DNA from: CAZCTC01 sp964501335
GTDB lineage: Bacteria > Chloroflexota > Anaerolineae > B4-G1 > SLSP01
Direction of reading: 5' to 3'
Assembly: GCA_964501335.1 (NCBI GenBank)
Contig: CAZCTC010000030.1
Location: forward strand, 23,872 to 87,871
DNA length: 64,000 nucleotides
Below the pieces are notes generated by a model. The model was given only the letters and a program-made list of their open reading frames with translations. It was not told where the DNA came from and did no database searches. The number at the start of each line of letters is the position of its first letter. Positions within the stretch are counted from its first letter, which is position 1. This document shows, one piece after another, positions 1 through 9,200 of the stretch. The position numbers were made by a program, and so were the translations under genes.

Positions 1-2
1 AG

Positions 3-272
3 TTTACAAATGGTTATCTAGCAGCATTTTTAAATACACCTTACGGATATCATCAATTAGTACGTGAAATTTATGGTGGAGTAATTGATCATATAGAAGA
101 GTCGCAAATCGGTTCTGTTCTTATTCCGAATCCACCATCCCACGTTCAGATGGAAATTGGTAAACAAGTTATCGAAGCTTTTGAGAAAAAAGATGAAGCC
201 CGTGTAATAGAAGAAAATGCTATCCGTAAAATAGAAGCATTATTACTACACAAGGAAGAAACCCACAATTAG
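3..272 (+). CDS. C-terminal fragment, restriction specificity (HsdS)-like protein
   Basis: The reading frame is open from the window edge and ends at TAG 270-272, giving 89 residues of a C-terminus. The text around NGYLAAFLNTPYGYHQL, followed by an IPNPP segment and a charged helix (VIEAFEKKDEARVIEENAIRKIEALL), resembles the end of a target-recognition domain and its conserved helix in type I specificity subunits or related restriction-modification proteins. The DNA is far more AT-rich than the phage genes next to it, so it has a different origin: host gene or another mobile segment. The family call rests on general resemblance only, and the upstream part is outside the window. Confidence 0.5.
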   Translation, partial: FTNGYLAAFLNTPYGYHQLVREIYGGVIDHIEESQIGSVLIPNPPSHVQMEIGKQVIEAFEKKDEARVIEENAIRKIEALLLHKEETHN

Positions 273-303
273 ATAAAAAAATTTCAACAACCCTAAAAAT
301 ACA

Positions 304-332
304 AAACCGGGCCCTTTATCAGGGCCCGGTTT
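304..332. terminator. GC-rich hairpin, likely bidirectional terminator
   Basis: A perfect 12-bp stem (AAACCGGGCCCT) closes on a 5-nt loop. It separates the restriction-like gene on the plus strand from the phage operon arriving on the minus strand. The A/T bases on both flanks fit termination in either direction. Confidence 0.7.
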
Positions 333-335
333 CGC

Positions 336-355
336 ATCTGCAAACGTTTGCAGAT
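336..355. repeat. 20-bp palindrome, copy 1
   Basis: ATCTGCAAACGTTTGCAGAT is a perfect 20-bp palindrome. Identical copies lie at 16542, 26243 and 43136. Here it follows the left-end terminator. The central GCAAACGTTTGC equals a LacI/PurR-type operator core. Because the element also encodes a ParB-like protein, a centromere-like parS role is an alternative. Confidence 0.9.
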
Positions 356-357
356 AG

Positions 358-651
358 CTACGCGGAAGGAACCTCGATCGGCGCTTCCGTCGCCTCAGCT
401 GGCTGATCGGTCTGGGCCGGAGCCGGCTGAACCGGATCTTGAATCACCAGACTGAACTGACCATTAACAGTCTGGAACGCGTAGCGGCACCCATCAATAG
501 AAATGCTGGGTCTCAGCACGCTGGAAAACCCCACCGCCAGCGCCGTGAGCGCTTCCTCCTGCGCCTGAACCTCAGCCTTCGCAGTCTCCAGGCTGCGGAT
601 GATGGCGAGAGCTGCAGTCTTCTGCCCATTGCTCAACGGGATAACTCTCAT
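358..651 (-). CDS. Small phage protein downstream of tail fibre
   Basis: This 97-residue protein has an N-terminal helical, probably coiled-coil stretch (NGQKTAALAIIRSLETAKAE) and a Pro/Ala/Glu-rich tail. ATG 651 is preferred because an AAGGA tract sits upstream of it. A GTG at 723 overlaps the stop of the fibre gene in GTGA style and could extend the protein by 24 residues, but the added sequence looks non-coding. It is the last gene of the structural operon, a position often held by fibre-assembly or virion accessory proteins. I do not recognise the family. Confidence 0.6.
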   Translation of the reverse strand: MRVIPLSNGQKTAALAIIRSLETAKAEVQAQEEALTALAVGFSSVLRPSISIDGCRYAFQTVNGQFSLVIQDPVQPAPAQTDQPAEATEAPIEVPSA

Positions 652-719
652 TCTTTTTTCCTTTCCGGGAGTGATACCCGAATTTTTAGGCCGTGGTCTA
701 TTTTTGCAACCCCGCCGGC

Positions 720-3077
720 TCACAGCACATAACCCCAGATCTGCACAATTGCCAGACAGCTCGCGCCGCCGACCGTGATCACGATGTCCCCGTTTGCGTC
801 ACAGGGAACCCACGCCGTCTGCTCATTGTACGTCGCCAGATTGGCCTTGACGGCCATGGCGACGCTCGTAGATCCGGCCGGCCCGACCGTCGCGTAGTAC
901 GATGTACTCGCAGCGCTCCAGTTGCACGCCAGCCGAACCAGAGCCATCTTAATCCCAGCCGGAGCGCTGAAAGTGACGCTCGTGTCGATGGTATAAGATG
1001 CCGCAGTCTTGGTATTTCCATTCCAATCGGAGCTGGTCAGGGGAGAGGTAAGAGGAACGGTGAGATAGCCAGTCCGCAACGCTCCATCCCGGTAAGCGCG
1101 TAGGACTCCCGTAAATTCCACATTTCCGTCGCCCGGGTCCGTGGTTTTGTTTCCAAAGAAGGCCCCCTTGGCGTTCCGCAGGTCGCCGTCCATGTAGATC
1201 TCGCCGGCGGCCGGAGCATCCCCGGTAGTCCCCACCGCCATCCCGCCGGAAGTCCCGATTTTTCCAGACGCCAGAATCTGCCCGGCTGAAGGAGCCGCCG
1301 TCAGGGACCCCACCGACAACCCGCCCGAAGTGGCGATCTTGCCGGCGGCAAAGATCTGGCCGGCGGTCGGCGCAGTCCCCACCGAGCCGGCCGCGACGCC
1401 GCTGGCATTGACATTCCCGCCGGCATTGACGGCGCCGGACGCATTGACGCTGCCGGCGTCGGTCCCAGTTGCAGTGCCGGCCACCAGATAGCTGGCTTTC
1501 ACAGACCCTGATGCGCGCAAGGACCCCGCAGCAGCGCCCGATTCCGTCCCCAGATTGGTCCCCCCCTGGAAAGTATTCGTCAAATACCACGTATTCACCC
1601 CATGCATGACGGGGATGTCGAAGCCGGACGGAGCCTTGACCTCGACTTTGTTGGTCGAGTCGTAATACCCCAAAATGTAACCATTAACGGGAGTCCCCCA
1701 GGTCACATCCGAGAGACTGCGCAGCTGATGATTGTGGCCGGCAACCGCAAAACCGGCGGCATGGATGCCGTCCAGGGTATCGGCATCGAGCCCGGAGCCA
1801 GGACCGTCGTGAGAAAGCACGTTGGTCCAGGAATTGTCGATGATTTGGGTATAGTGGTACCCGTCAATCAAATCGGCGTCCAGGCCGGAGCCGGAGCCGC
1901 CGCGATTTTCAAACGCTCCCTCAGCCGCGTTATAAACCAACGTCTGCCCGCTGGAAGGCGAACTGATTAACACATCGGTCAGATCGTTGATCTCCATCAA
2001 AACATCGAGACCGCCGGCTTCAGGGATGTAGATATGGCTATTCAGGGCGAGCTTAACCGCAGCCGTCAGGACATGCGTACCGGGATCAAACGCAAGATCG
2101 ACGCTGCTTGTATCGGAAACCGTCAATGACGCCTCGACATCATCAGGGACCCAGGCCGTCCCGCTCCACACCAACGCCTGACCGGTCACGGGAGCGGCCG
2201 CGTCTACATTATCGATGTCGTCCAGGTTGGCACCGAAGACCAGCCCGTTGGCGTCATCGTTTACCCGCACCAGCTTCCGCGCCATCCCCGTGTAGGAGTC
2301 CACCGTATCGCCCAGACCCAGGAACGTCTCCGTGCTGGTTTTCTGGGAGATGGTCCGCAGGTCGATAATTTCCCCATTGAGCCAATCGATCACATCCGCC
2401 GGCGGCTGGAGCTTGACGGCAGCCGTCACATACACATCGGCCGGAGGATAAGCCAGCGCCTCCAATGTCTGTGCGCCCGGAGCATAGACGCCGACCTCGC
2501 CGGTCGAATTGAAGTAGATCAGGACGTAGCGCGTCTCCGATTCATGATAGTACGTAGTGAGATCGACATCTACCGCCTCATAGGCCTGATGAAAAGCCCC
2601 GGCGCAGTAATACTGCCCACCCTGCACCACGACATGGCCGGCCGCCGCCCCCGGCTGGACCCGCAGCTCGTAGATCTGATGAAATGATAGGAAATACGGA
2701 ACATCGTCCGCTCCGCTCCGAAATTCATGCGTCCAGGCATGCGGATCGACGCGCCATGTTGGCGGTACGATCGGATTGCCCCCCGAATTCCCGATCTGGA
2801 TGCCGGTCTCGTCCGTCTCGGCGATGTACTGCACGCCGAGCAGCGGATGCGTCTGGATGATCACGGGCAGGTTCCACATCGGGCGAATCCGCCCAGGGAA
2901 AACGCCCAGCTCATACCCGCCGGCTTTCGCCACCCGCACATACCACTCAGGACGCTCGGTCCCATCATCGTTCAGGGGATGAAAGTTTTTGTTGTCATCC
3001 CCCAGCAGCCCTCGCAGGAGCACGCCCTTGTGGCTTAGATCCTGAGCCGCATTTTCCAACTCTCTCAAACCTGACAT
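720..3077 (-). CDS. Tail fibre / receptor-binding protein
   Basis: The 785-residue protein probably forms the distal fibre that contacts the host surface. The N-terminal ~250 residues look like a baseplate-attachment and carbohydrate-binding-like part. Two GLDAD-L-DGxH motifs (LDADLIDGYH, LDADTLDGIH) in the middle are typical of phage fibre shafts. A Gly/Ala/Ser-rich repeat region follows, with recurring units of the form SAGQILASGKIGTSGG and NASGxVNAGG. A compact beta-rich end closes the protein. ATG 3077 has AAGGAG in front; the frame stays open upstream but that part has no coding character. It follows the tail-tip gene with an 11-bp gap. Confidence 0.85.
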   Translation of the reverse strand: MSGLRELENAAQDLSHKGVLLRGLLGDDNKNFHPLNDDGTERPEWYVRVAKAGGYELGVFPGRIRPMWNLPVIIQTHPLLGVQYIAETDETGIQIGNSGGNPIVPPTWRVDPHAWTHEFRSGADDVPYFLSFHQIYELRVQPGAAAGHVVVQGGQYYCAGAFHQAYEAVDVDLTTYYHESETRYVLIYFNSTGEVGVYAPGAQTLEALAYPPADVYVTAAVKLQPPADVIDWLNGEIIDLRTISQKTSTETFLGLGDTVDSYTGMARKLVRVNDDANGLVFGANLDDIDNVDAAAPVTGQALVWSGTAWVPDDVEASLTVSDTSSVDLAFDPGTHVLTAAVKLALNSHIYIPEAGGLDVLMEINDLTDVLISSPSSGQTLVYNAAEGAFENRGGSGSGLDADLIDGYHYTQIIDNSWTNVLSHDGPGSGLDADTLDGIHAAGFAVAGHNHQLRSLSDVTWGTPVNGYILGYYDSTNKVEVKAPSGFDIPVMHGVNTWYLTNTFQGGTNLGTESGAAAGSLRASGSVKASYLVAGTATGTDAGSVNASGAVNAGGNVNASGVAAGSVGTAPTAGQIFAAGKIATSGGLSVGSLTAAPSAGQILASGKIGTSGGMAVGTTGDAPAAGEIYMDGDLRNAKGAFFGNKTTDPGDGNVEFTGVLRAYRDGALRTGYLTVPLTSPLTSSDWNGNTKTAASYTIDTSVTFSAPAGIKMALVRLACNWSAASTSYYATVGPAGSTSVAMAVKANLATYNEQTAWVPCDANGDIVITVGGASCLAIVQIWGYVL

Positions 3078-3088
3078 ATCGTTCTCCT

Positions 3089-5905
3089 TTACCGCTTGAA
3101 TAGGATGCCGTGATAACAAGCCCCCCCGCACGTACAGGGGATGCTGTTTGTGTAAGGGGCGGAGCCGGCAGAGGAGCCGGAGCGCCCGCGCGGCTCGGCG
3201 TCGTACCGAGTCAGCGTCAAGACTCCATGAGGGGAGCCGGACGTAAGGCCTTCGTACCGCCCGGTGACTAACCAATCCGTCTGCGTCGTCATCGGCATGA
3301 GCAGATGACATATACCCGCCAAGTTAATGGTGGGCGGGTTGGCCGTCACCAAAGTCTGCCAGCCGTCAGTCGTCGAATAGATCTTCCCGCCCGACATCAC
3401 CCGCTGAAAATTCCAGCGATTAGCCAGAATCGCCAGCAGGTCGGGATGGCCGAGACCCAAGTTCTTCGAGTCCTGCAGCACGGTGAGAGACATCCCCGGA
3501 GCCTGAACTTTTACCAGGTCTGGCCCGCCAAAACCATTCCCAGCGACTAAAGCCTTCGAAGTATCCAAAGCCGAGACCGTCGCCCAGGGAGTCCAGGAAC
3601 TGGCGCCCAAATTGTTGTTGTCGATCCAGTTCTGGCCCGAGTCTGGGCTGTAGGAGATCCAGCCGCCAATATTCAACGTGCGCCACATCACATTGCCGCG
3701 CACGAAAAGGTTGCCGACCTGATAGATCGGGCCGGCGTCCAAAATTTTCCAGTTCGTCCAGCTTACGCCGTTGTCTACGCTCTTGAAGATGTACTGGCCG
3801 ACATCGTAAATGGCCCCGGAGAAGTAAGCGTAAACATGCCCAGTGGACTGGTCAACGGTCACCCAGTGTAATGTGCCGGCCCCGACCCCCAAAGCCACCC
3901 GCGCCTGCGCGGCGGTGAGCGACACGGCCCAACTGGCCGCCTCGGCAGAGCGGCGGTAGATGCACCGTTCATCCTCGGTCAGCATAAATAAATAGCCGAC
4001 GCTTTCATTCATCGCGCCGACCCGGCATTTAAGCGAATTCAACCCGGTATTGATAGCCGTCCAGGTCGGCTGCGCGAGAGAGGACGGCTGCGGGAAGTTG
4101 TTGGTTTTGTAGACCCCCAGGAGGTTGGAGAAAAAGTACCACTCAGTGGGCCAGGATTCCGGCCGAGGGGGAAGGGGCGGTACAGGGGGAAGAGAAGGCG
4201 GCGGCGGAGTGGGGATTGTCTCGATCGGCGGGTAGATAATCATGACCGCGCCGGCCGTCACGCCGAACGTCCGCGCCTCGATCGAGAAGGCCCACCGGCC
4301 GGACGCCGCCTTGTACTCCAACCGCGCCCCTTCAACCGCCGCCCGCTCTGTCTTTCCCCGCGCCTTATCCATGAAATCGACCAGATGGTACATGGCTGGA
4401 TCGATCCAGCTGCGCGGTTTGAGTGTTACTTTGTCGGAATAGTTCTCGATGCCGTAATGCCGGCCGGCCCACAGGCGCAACTGCGCTTCATCATGGGGAG
4501 CCAGGCTATTCAACTCCGCCGGCGCGCCGAACGCATCAGGATGCGCCGGCGCGCGCGTTCGGGCCGGCGCATAGTTCCCGCCCGGAGCCCGGTACACGCC
4601 TTCGGCAAAGACTTCGCTGACCGAAGGCTGCGCCCGGTTGATCTCCACCTCGCCCTCCAGGGAAGAGCCGGCTGTGAGATTTACCGCCGAATACCCCGCC
4701 CAAGTCGCCGCGTCTTTATACAGTTCCTGCGGAGTCACCACCACCCCGCCCGAGAGATACCCCCGCACCGCCCAGAAGGTAGACTTCGTTAGGTAGTCCA
4801 CCTGGGAAATCAGGCTGCCCCCGCGGAATTCCTGGCCGGCAATCGATTCGCCGGCGGAGACCGAGACGTTACTGACCTCGCTCAGCGTCGAGTGCCAGTA
4901 AATCAAGAACCAGAACGCCCGCGCCGTCGTCAGCTCGTACACCTGCGCCCAGTTGGATGGCGTTGTCACGCCGGTGATGTTGGTGACGATGAAGGGATAA
5001 GCATGCAGGTAGGAAGAAAACGCCAACGCCGGCAGCAGCTTGAACGACCAGCGGCTACGCTCGAAAGTGCTGGTATCCCGGTCGATTACCAGATAGCCCA
5101 GGAAGATCACATCCCCGCTTTCCAGATCGACAATGCACGCTTGCGAATAGCGCAACATACTGATGGGAGCCTCGATCGAAAGATCCACTTCCCAGCCTTT
5201 GTTGTAAGCCCAGCGGGCCGAGCAGGAGCTGAGGACCGCGGTATATTCCGGATTGACCCAGACGGGGATGTACCGGTAAGCCTCCGTCCCATTCGCGTCC
5301 GTGATGGTGCAGAGCAAATACCGGAATCCGGGAGTGGTGAACATGATCGAGACCTCCGGCCCGGTTCCGGTCACCACGCCCCCAAAGCCGGCGCTCCAGG
5401 CATACGACAAAGGGGATCCTGTGGTAATGTTGGGGACCGACGCGATCGCCGTCGCGTCAAACGACTCGTACACGGAAACGACGACCGCCTCAGACCACGC
5501 CCCGCCCACTTTGCGCACCGACGCCACCGGTGAAGGCGGCAGCTCTCGCTGCCACGGGTCCGGGAAGGCAATGTCGCCGTCCTTGTAGACAACGCCGTTC
5601 GAGATCGTCTGATAGCGCGACCAGGGATAGCGCGCGTTATAAATGGACACCGTATCGCCGCCGGCGAACGTTACCGGATTCTCCGCCAACTTGATCGTCC
5701 CCAGCACCGCATCGACCTCGCGGACCCGCACCATCTCAAACGACGCATGGATCAGGACCAGATTGCGCATCCAGGCCCCCAGCGCCCCCGTGCTGGTCGA
5801 GACGGTCAGCGTGTAGGTGGCTTCGTCGTAGGCGGTCACCGATCCGGTCCAGGTAGCCGTTGACGGAATTGTCAGCATTCCCAGACGCGCCTGATTGAGT
5901 TCCAT
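3089..5905 (-). CDS. Tail-tip / minor tail structural protein with PKD-like and Asp-box repeats
   Basis: This is a 938-residue protein. The N-terminal half carries beta-rich tail-hub-like sequence and a PKD-like segment (SYAWSAGFGGVVTGTGPE). A proline-rich linker (PTPPPPSLPPVPPLPP) sits near residues 560-590. The C-terminal ~320 residues hold several Asp-box-like motifs (SVDNGVSW, SPDSGQNW, STTDGWQ) as in sialidase/BNR beta-propellers. The end is Cys-rich (PCTCGGACYHG). Position between the distal tail gene and the fibre fits a tail-tip protein that docks the fibre. The propeller may bind glycans; catalytic residues were not identified. Its ATG overlaps the upstream stop by one base. Confidence 0.8.
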   Translation of the reverse strand: MELNQARLGMLTIPSTATWTGSVTAYDEATYTLTVSTSTGALGAWMRNLVLIHASFEMVRVREVDAVLGTIKLAENPVTFAGGDTVSIYNARYPWSRYQTISNGVVYKDGDIAFPDPWQRELPPSPVASVRKVGGAWSEAVVVSVYESFDATAIASVPNITTGSPLSYAWSAGFGGVVTGTGPEVSIMFTTPGFRYLLCTITDANGTEAYRYIPVWVNPEYTAVLSSCSARWAYNKGWEVDLSIEAPISMLRYSQACIVDLESGDVIFLGYLVIDRDTSTFERSRWSFKLLPALAFSSYLHAYPFIVTNITGVTTPSNWAQVYELTTARAFWFLIYWHSTLSEVSNVSVSAGESIAGQEFRGGSLISQVDYLTKSTFWAVRGYLSGGVVVTPQELYKDAATWAGYSAVNLTAGSSLEGEVEINRAQPSVSEVFAEGVYRAPGGNYAPARTRAPAHPDAFGAPAELNSLAPHDEAQLRLWAGRHYGIENYSDKVTLKPRSWIDPAMYHLVDFMDKARGKTERAAVEGARLEYKAASGRWAFSIEARTFGVTAGAVMIIYPPIETIPTPPPPSLPPVPPLPPRPESWPTEWYFFSNLLGVYKTNNFPQPSSLAQPTWTAINTGLNSLKCRVGAMNESVGYLFMLTEDERCIYRRSAEAASWAVSLTAAQARVALGVGAGTLHWVTVDQSTGHVYAYFSGAIYDVGQYIFKSVDNGVSWTNWKILDAGPIYQVGNLFVRGNVMWRTLNIGGWISYSPDSGQNWIDNNNLGASSWTPWATVSALDTSKALVAGNGFGGPDLVKVQAPGMSLTVLQDSKNLGLGHPDLLAILANRWNFQRVMSGGKIYSTTDGWQTLVTANPPTINLAGICHLLMPMTTQTDWLVTGRYEGLTSGSPHGVLTLTRYDAEPRGRSGSSAGSAPYTNSIPCTCGGACYHGILFKR

Positions 5906-6285
5906 TAGACCGCCTCCAACAAAATAAACTCCAGGACCACATCTTTATAGTGCTCCCCCCAGCGCTCCAGGCCGGCCGGATCGGGGATGATGACAATAGC
6001 CCGGTAGTCGGCCCAGGTATCGAAAGTGTCCCGCGTCCGCACATAACACTGGGCGGAGTAAACATTGCCGATCAGGGTAAAGAACGCCGCCAGCTTATCC
6101 CTATGGATAGACTGAAACTTCCACTTGCTGCGCGGGTAGCCGACAAACGGCTGCAGCCCGCTCAGATCTGTGATCCGCTCGCCTGGAGAATAAGACGACG
6201 ACGGCATGTAGCCAAAAACATCCTCTGCGTTACAGGGATCGCCCCAGGGGACAGAAGTAGCGACTTTATATTCTGGGTCTGCCAT
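5905..6285 (-). CDS. Phage distal tail protein, small
   Basis: A 126-residue protein rich in aromatic residues (KWKFQSIHRDKLAAFFTLIG, WADYRAIVIIPDPAGLERWGEHYKDVVLEFILLEAV) with no obvious motif. It sits directly after the tape-measure gene, where distal tail or tail-hub adaptor proteins are encoded in siphoviruses. The start ATG 6285 has AGGAGGA upstream, and its TAA overlaps the next ATG (TAATG), so translation is coupled. I do not recognise the family; the role is inferred from position. Confidence 0.7.
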   Translation of the reverse strand: MADPEYKVATSVPWGDPCNAEDVFGYMPSSSYSPGERITDLSGLQPFVGYPRSKWKFQSIHRDKLAAFFTLIGNVYSAQCYVRTRDTFDTWADYRAIVIIPDPAGLERWGEHYKDVVLEFILLEAV

Positions 6286-6296
6286 AGAAAATCCTC

Positions 6297-9200
6297 CTAC
6301 CTGATAATCCGGGCTACCTGCCCGAGCACCTGGTCGGTGACCTGGCCGGCGAATTCGTCCAGTTTCTGGTCGATCCAGTCCCGATCCGCATCGGCCACCC
6401 CGACGAACTTGGCGTCGATCGGCACCTGCACCACCACGTCCCCGCCGCCGGCAGACATGCCGGCCAGCCGGCCCTGGGTGATCGGCCCCATATTAGCCTC
6501 GATCTGAGCCGCCGTCCGCGCATTGATAACGAACTCGCCCTGATGGACCAGGGCCGGCTCGGTGGCCGTCACGTAGCCGCCCAGCGCATACGCCGCGCCG
6601 CCATGGGCCGGCGCCGCCGGTTGGGGATAGTAATCGGCCGGCGAGGAACCGCCGCCGGCGGCCCACTGGGGAGTGGGGAGCGAACTTACATAATTGAGCC
6701 AGAGCTGGCGATTGTGATCCAACCACAGGCTCATATCGGCCAACATCGCCGTCCGATGGGCGTCAAGCAGCGCCTGCTCTTCGGCGTTGTAGCCCATGAT
6801 CTTTTTGATTTTTTCGTAATTTTCCTGGTCCAGCGCCGCAAGTTCCTCATCCCGCTGCCGCTGGATCTCGGCGACCCGTTCGGCGTATTCCTGCAGCCGG
6901 TTGGCCCGCTCTTCCTCGTATTCGACCTGCATGTCGGCCATCCGCTGCTCGAACTGCGCCTGTCGTTCTGCCCGCTCCCGCGCCGCATTTTCCGTGTCGG
7001 TGGCCTGTTTATTGGCGAAGTCCTCTTCCGCCCGTTTCTTTTCCAGGTCATATTTTTGATTCTCTTTGAACATGCTCAACGCATCGCGGGAGATGGAGAA
7101 TTCCCACAGCGCCAGATAGTGGTCTTCCTCCATCCGCTGCATTTTGAGCTGATGCTCGCGGAGCGCCTCTTCCTGCCGGCGACGAACCTCATCGTCGCGT
7201 TTTTGCTCGTCGTCGTAAAAATCCTGGGCGGTTTTATCCCGGTTTTTGTAGTAGTCCTTTTCCAGCTTGCCCAGATCCTTCTGGAGATCCCGCCCGGCAT
7301 CGGCGATATCATCGGCCGCGTCTTTGATGATTTCGGTATGGCGTTTGAGATAAGCCTCATAAATTTCGATGGCTTTGTCCAGATCGTCCTGAGAAACCCC
7401 GCCGGCCGCCCCTTTATTAATCTGGGCGACCCCTTCCAGCCCTCCTCCGCCGCTGGCATACTGGCCGGCCAGACCCGCGTATCGCGCCGCCCAGGCATCC
7501 TGGGCCGATTGGGACATTCCATCCGTCGCCCGAGAAAAATCTTTCATTGCCCCGGTGGCCTGGGCTACGGCCGTAAACCAATCCTGGCCGGTCTGCTCGC
7601 TGAAAAGAGAGCCGATCTTATAGGCGGCGACCGACGCGAACTTGTCCAGCCCTGGCCCGTCGATGACGCCCAGCCCCCGCAGCCCTTCATAGCCGGCCCC
7701 GCCCAGGGCAAGCCCGCCGGCCACTACGGGAGCTGAAATAGCCGCCAGGAGCGATGACAACGACACGCCCCCGGCGGCAGTCAAAACAGTCCCGCCGGTA
7801 GCGATAGCGCCGCCGGCTACAGCGGGAGCGGCCGCCCCGGCAGCTCCCAGCGCAGCCTTGCCAGCCGCTCCGCCGTTTTCGATGGCGGTTTCAGTTGTCG
7901 CCCCGGCGACTTCGATCGCCGTCTCAGCTTCGCCGCCAGCCACTTCCGTCGCCGACTCAGCTACAGCGCCGCCTTCTTCGGTAGCTGCCGCCGTCGTCGC
8001 GCCGCCCTGGAGCGCCGCGGCTGCCTGCTCAGCAGCTGCAACGACAGTGGCTTGAAACTGCTGGCCGGCCGTGACGATCTGTCCGGCCTGGGCATTTTTA
8101 GCCGCTGCTTCGCCAGCGGAAGCCGCTTTCCAGGCAGCGAGCGTTGACCATGTCCCAGCCACTACTCTTCCGAGTGAGCTGATACCAGAAGCAAGCCCTA
8201 CAAGACCAATTCCACCCGCGCCAAGAACTCCCAAAGTTCCGATTGCAAATTTTGCAATTGGATTGTCTCGCACAAGATCCGTCATGTTTTCAAGCATTCC
8301 GATAGCAGTCTCGATGGCAGGCATCGCCACATCCAGCGCATCCGCCCCGATGGTCAGCCAGAATCCCTTCCAGCGCATCTCTGCCTGAGCAACCCGCTGT
8401 ACGTCGGATTCATTCCAGGAGTCAATGGTCTTATTCCACAAATCAATCGCGCCCATCTGAGCGATGGTCGCCCCGGTCAACTCTTTCTGCATCGCCGCGT
8501 AAGCTTCGGTCTCCGAGTTCGTCACCCCATCGATCAAATCGGCCTGAGCCCGAAGCACGTTGATCCCCCGCTTGCGCCCTTCGGTCTGCGCCTCGATCAG
8601 GGAGGTCACCGTCGTCAGGGCCCTGGTCTCGAAGATTTTGTTGAGGAACTCCGACTTTTCCTGCTCGCTCATGTTCTCGGTAGCCGCCGCCAGTTTGTCG
8701 ATCGCGGCCGCCGTCCCAATGAACTGCCCCTGGGCATCAAAGAAAGGATTCTGGTCAGGCCCGAAGATTTCAGCGAGCGCCGCCTTGGCCTCTTTGCTTT
8801 GATCGACCATCTGCACCAACATGGTGCGGTAGCCGGTACCGGCCATGCTCCCCTGCACGCCTTTGGAAGCCAGCGTTCCCAGCACAGCAAAAGCGTCAGA
8901 GAGGGAATCTCCCATCTGGCGCGCCTGCGGCCCCACGTATTTGAGCCCTTCAGCCAGGCTGCCGACCGACGCGATCGAGTTCTGGCTGGTAATGTAGAAT
9001 TTAGCGGTGATCTCTTCCACATCGTCCATGGTGAGCCCGAATTGAGAAATCGCCGCGGCCGTCCCTTCCGTGATGTCGGTGATGTTTTCGTTAGCCAGGA
9101 CGGAAAGCCGCTGCATAGGAAGGGTTTCCTTCATAATGCGGGCAATGTCTTCCTGCCCCTCTACCACCTGACCGGTCGCCCGAGCCCACTCCGCCGTGCC

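Noticed and set aside
336..355. Palindrome as attL core
   Set aside because: The same 20-mer occurs at two interior sites, one within a gene, so it cannot mark the boundary by itself.
439..732. Plus-strand ORFs antisense to the tail genes (439-732, 693-1103)
   Set aside because: Mirror the minus-strand genes in composition; repetitive Arg/His/Pro content and no ribosome site.
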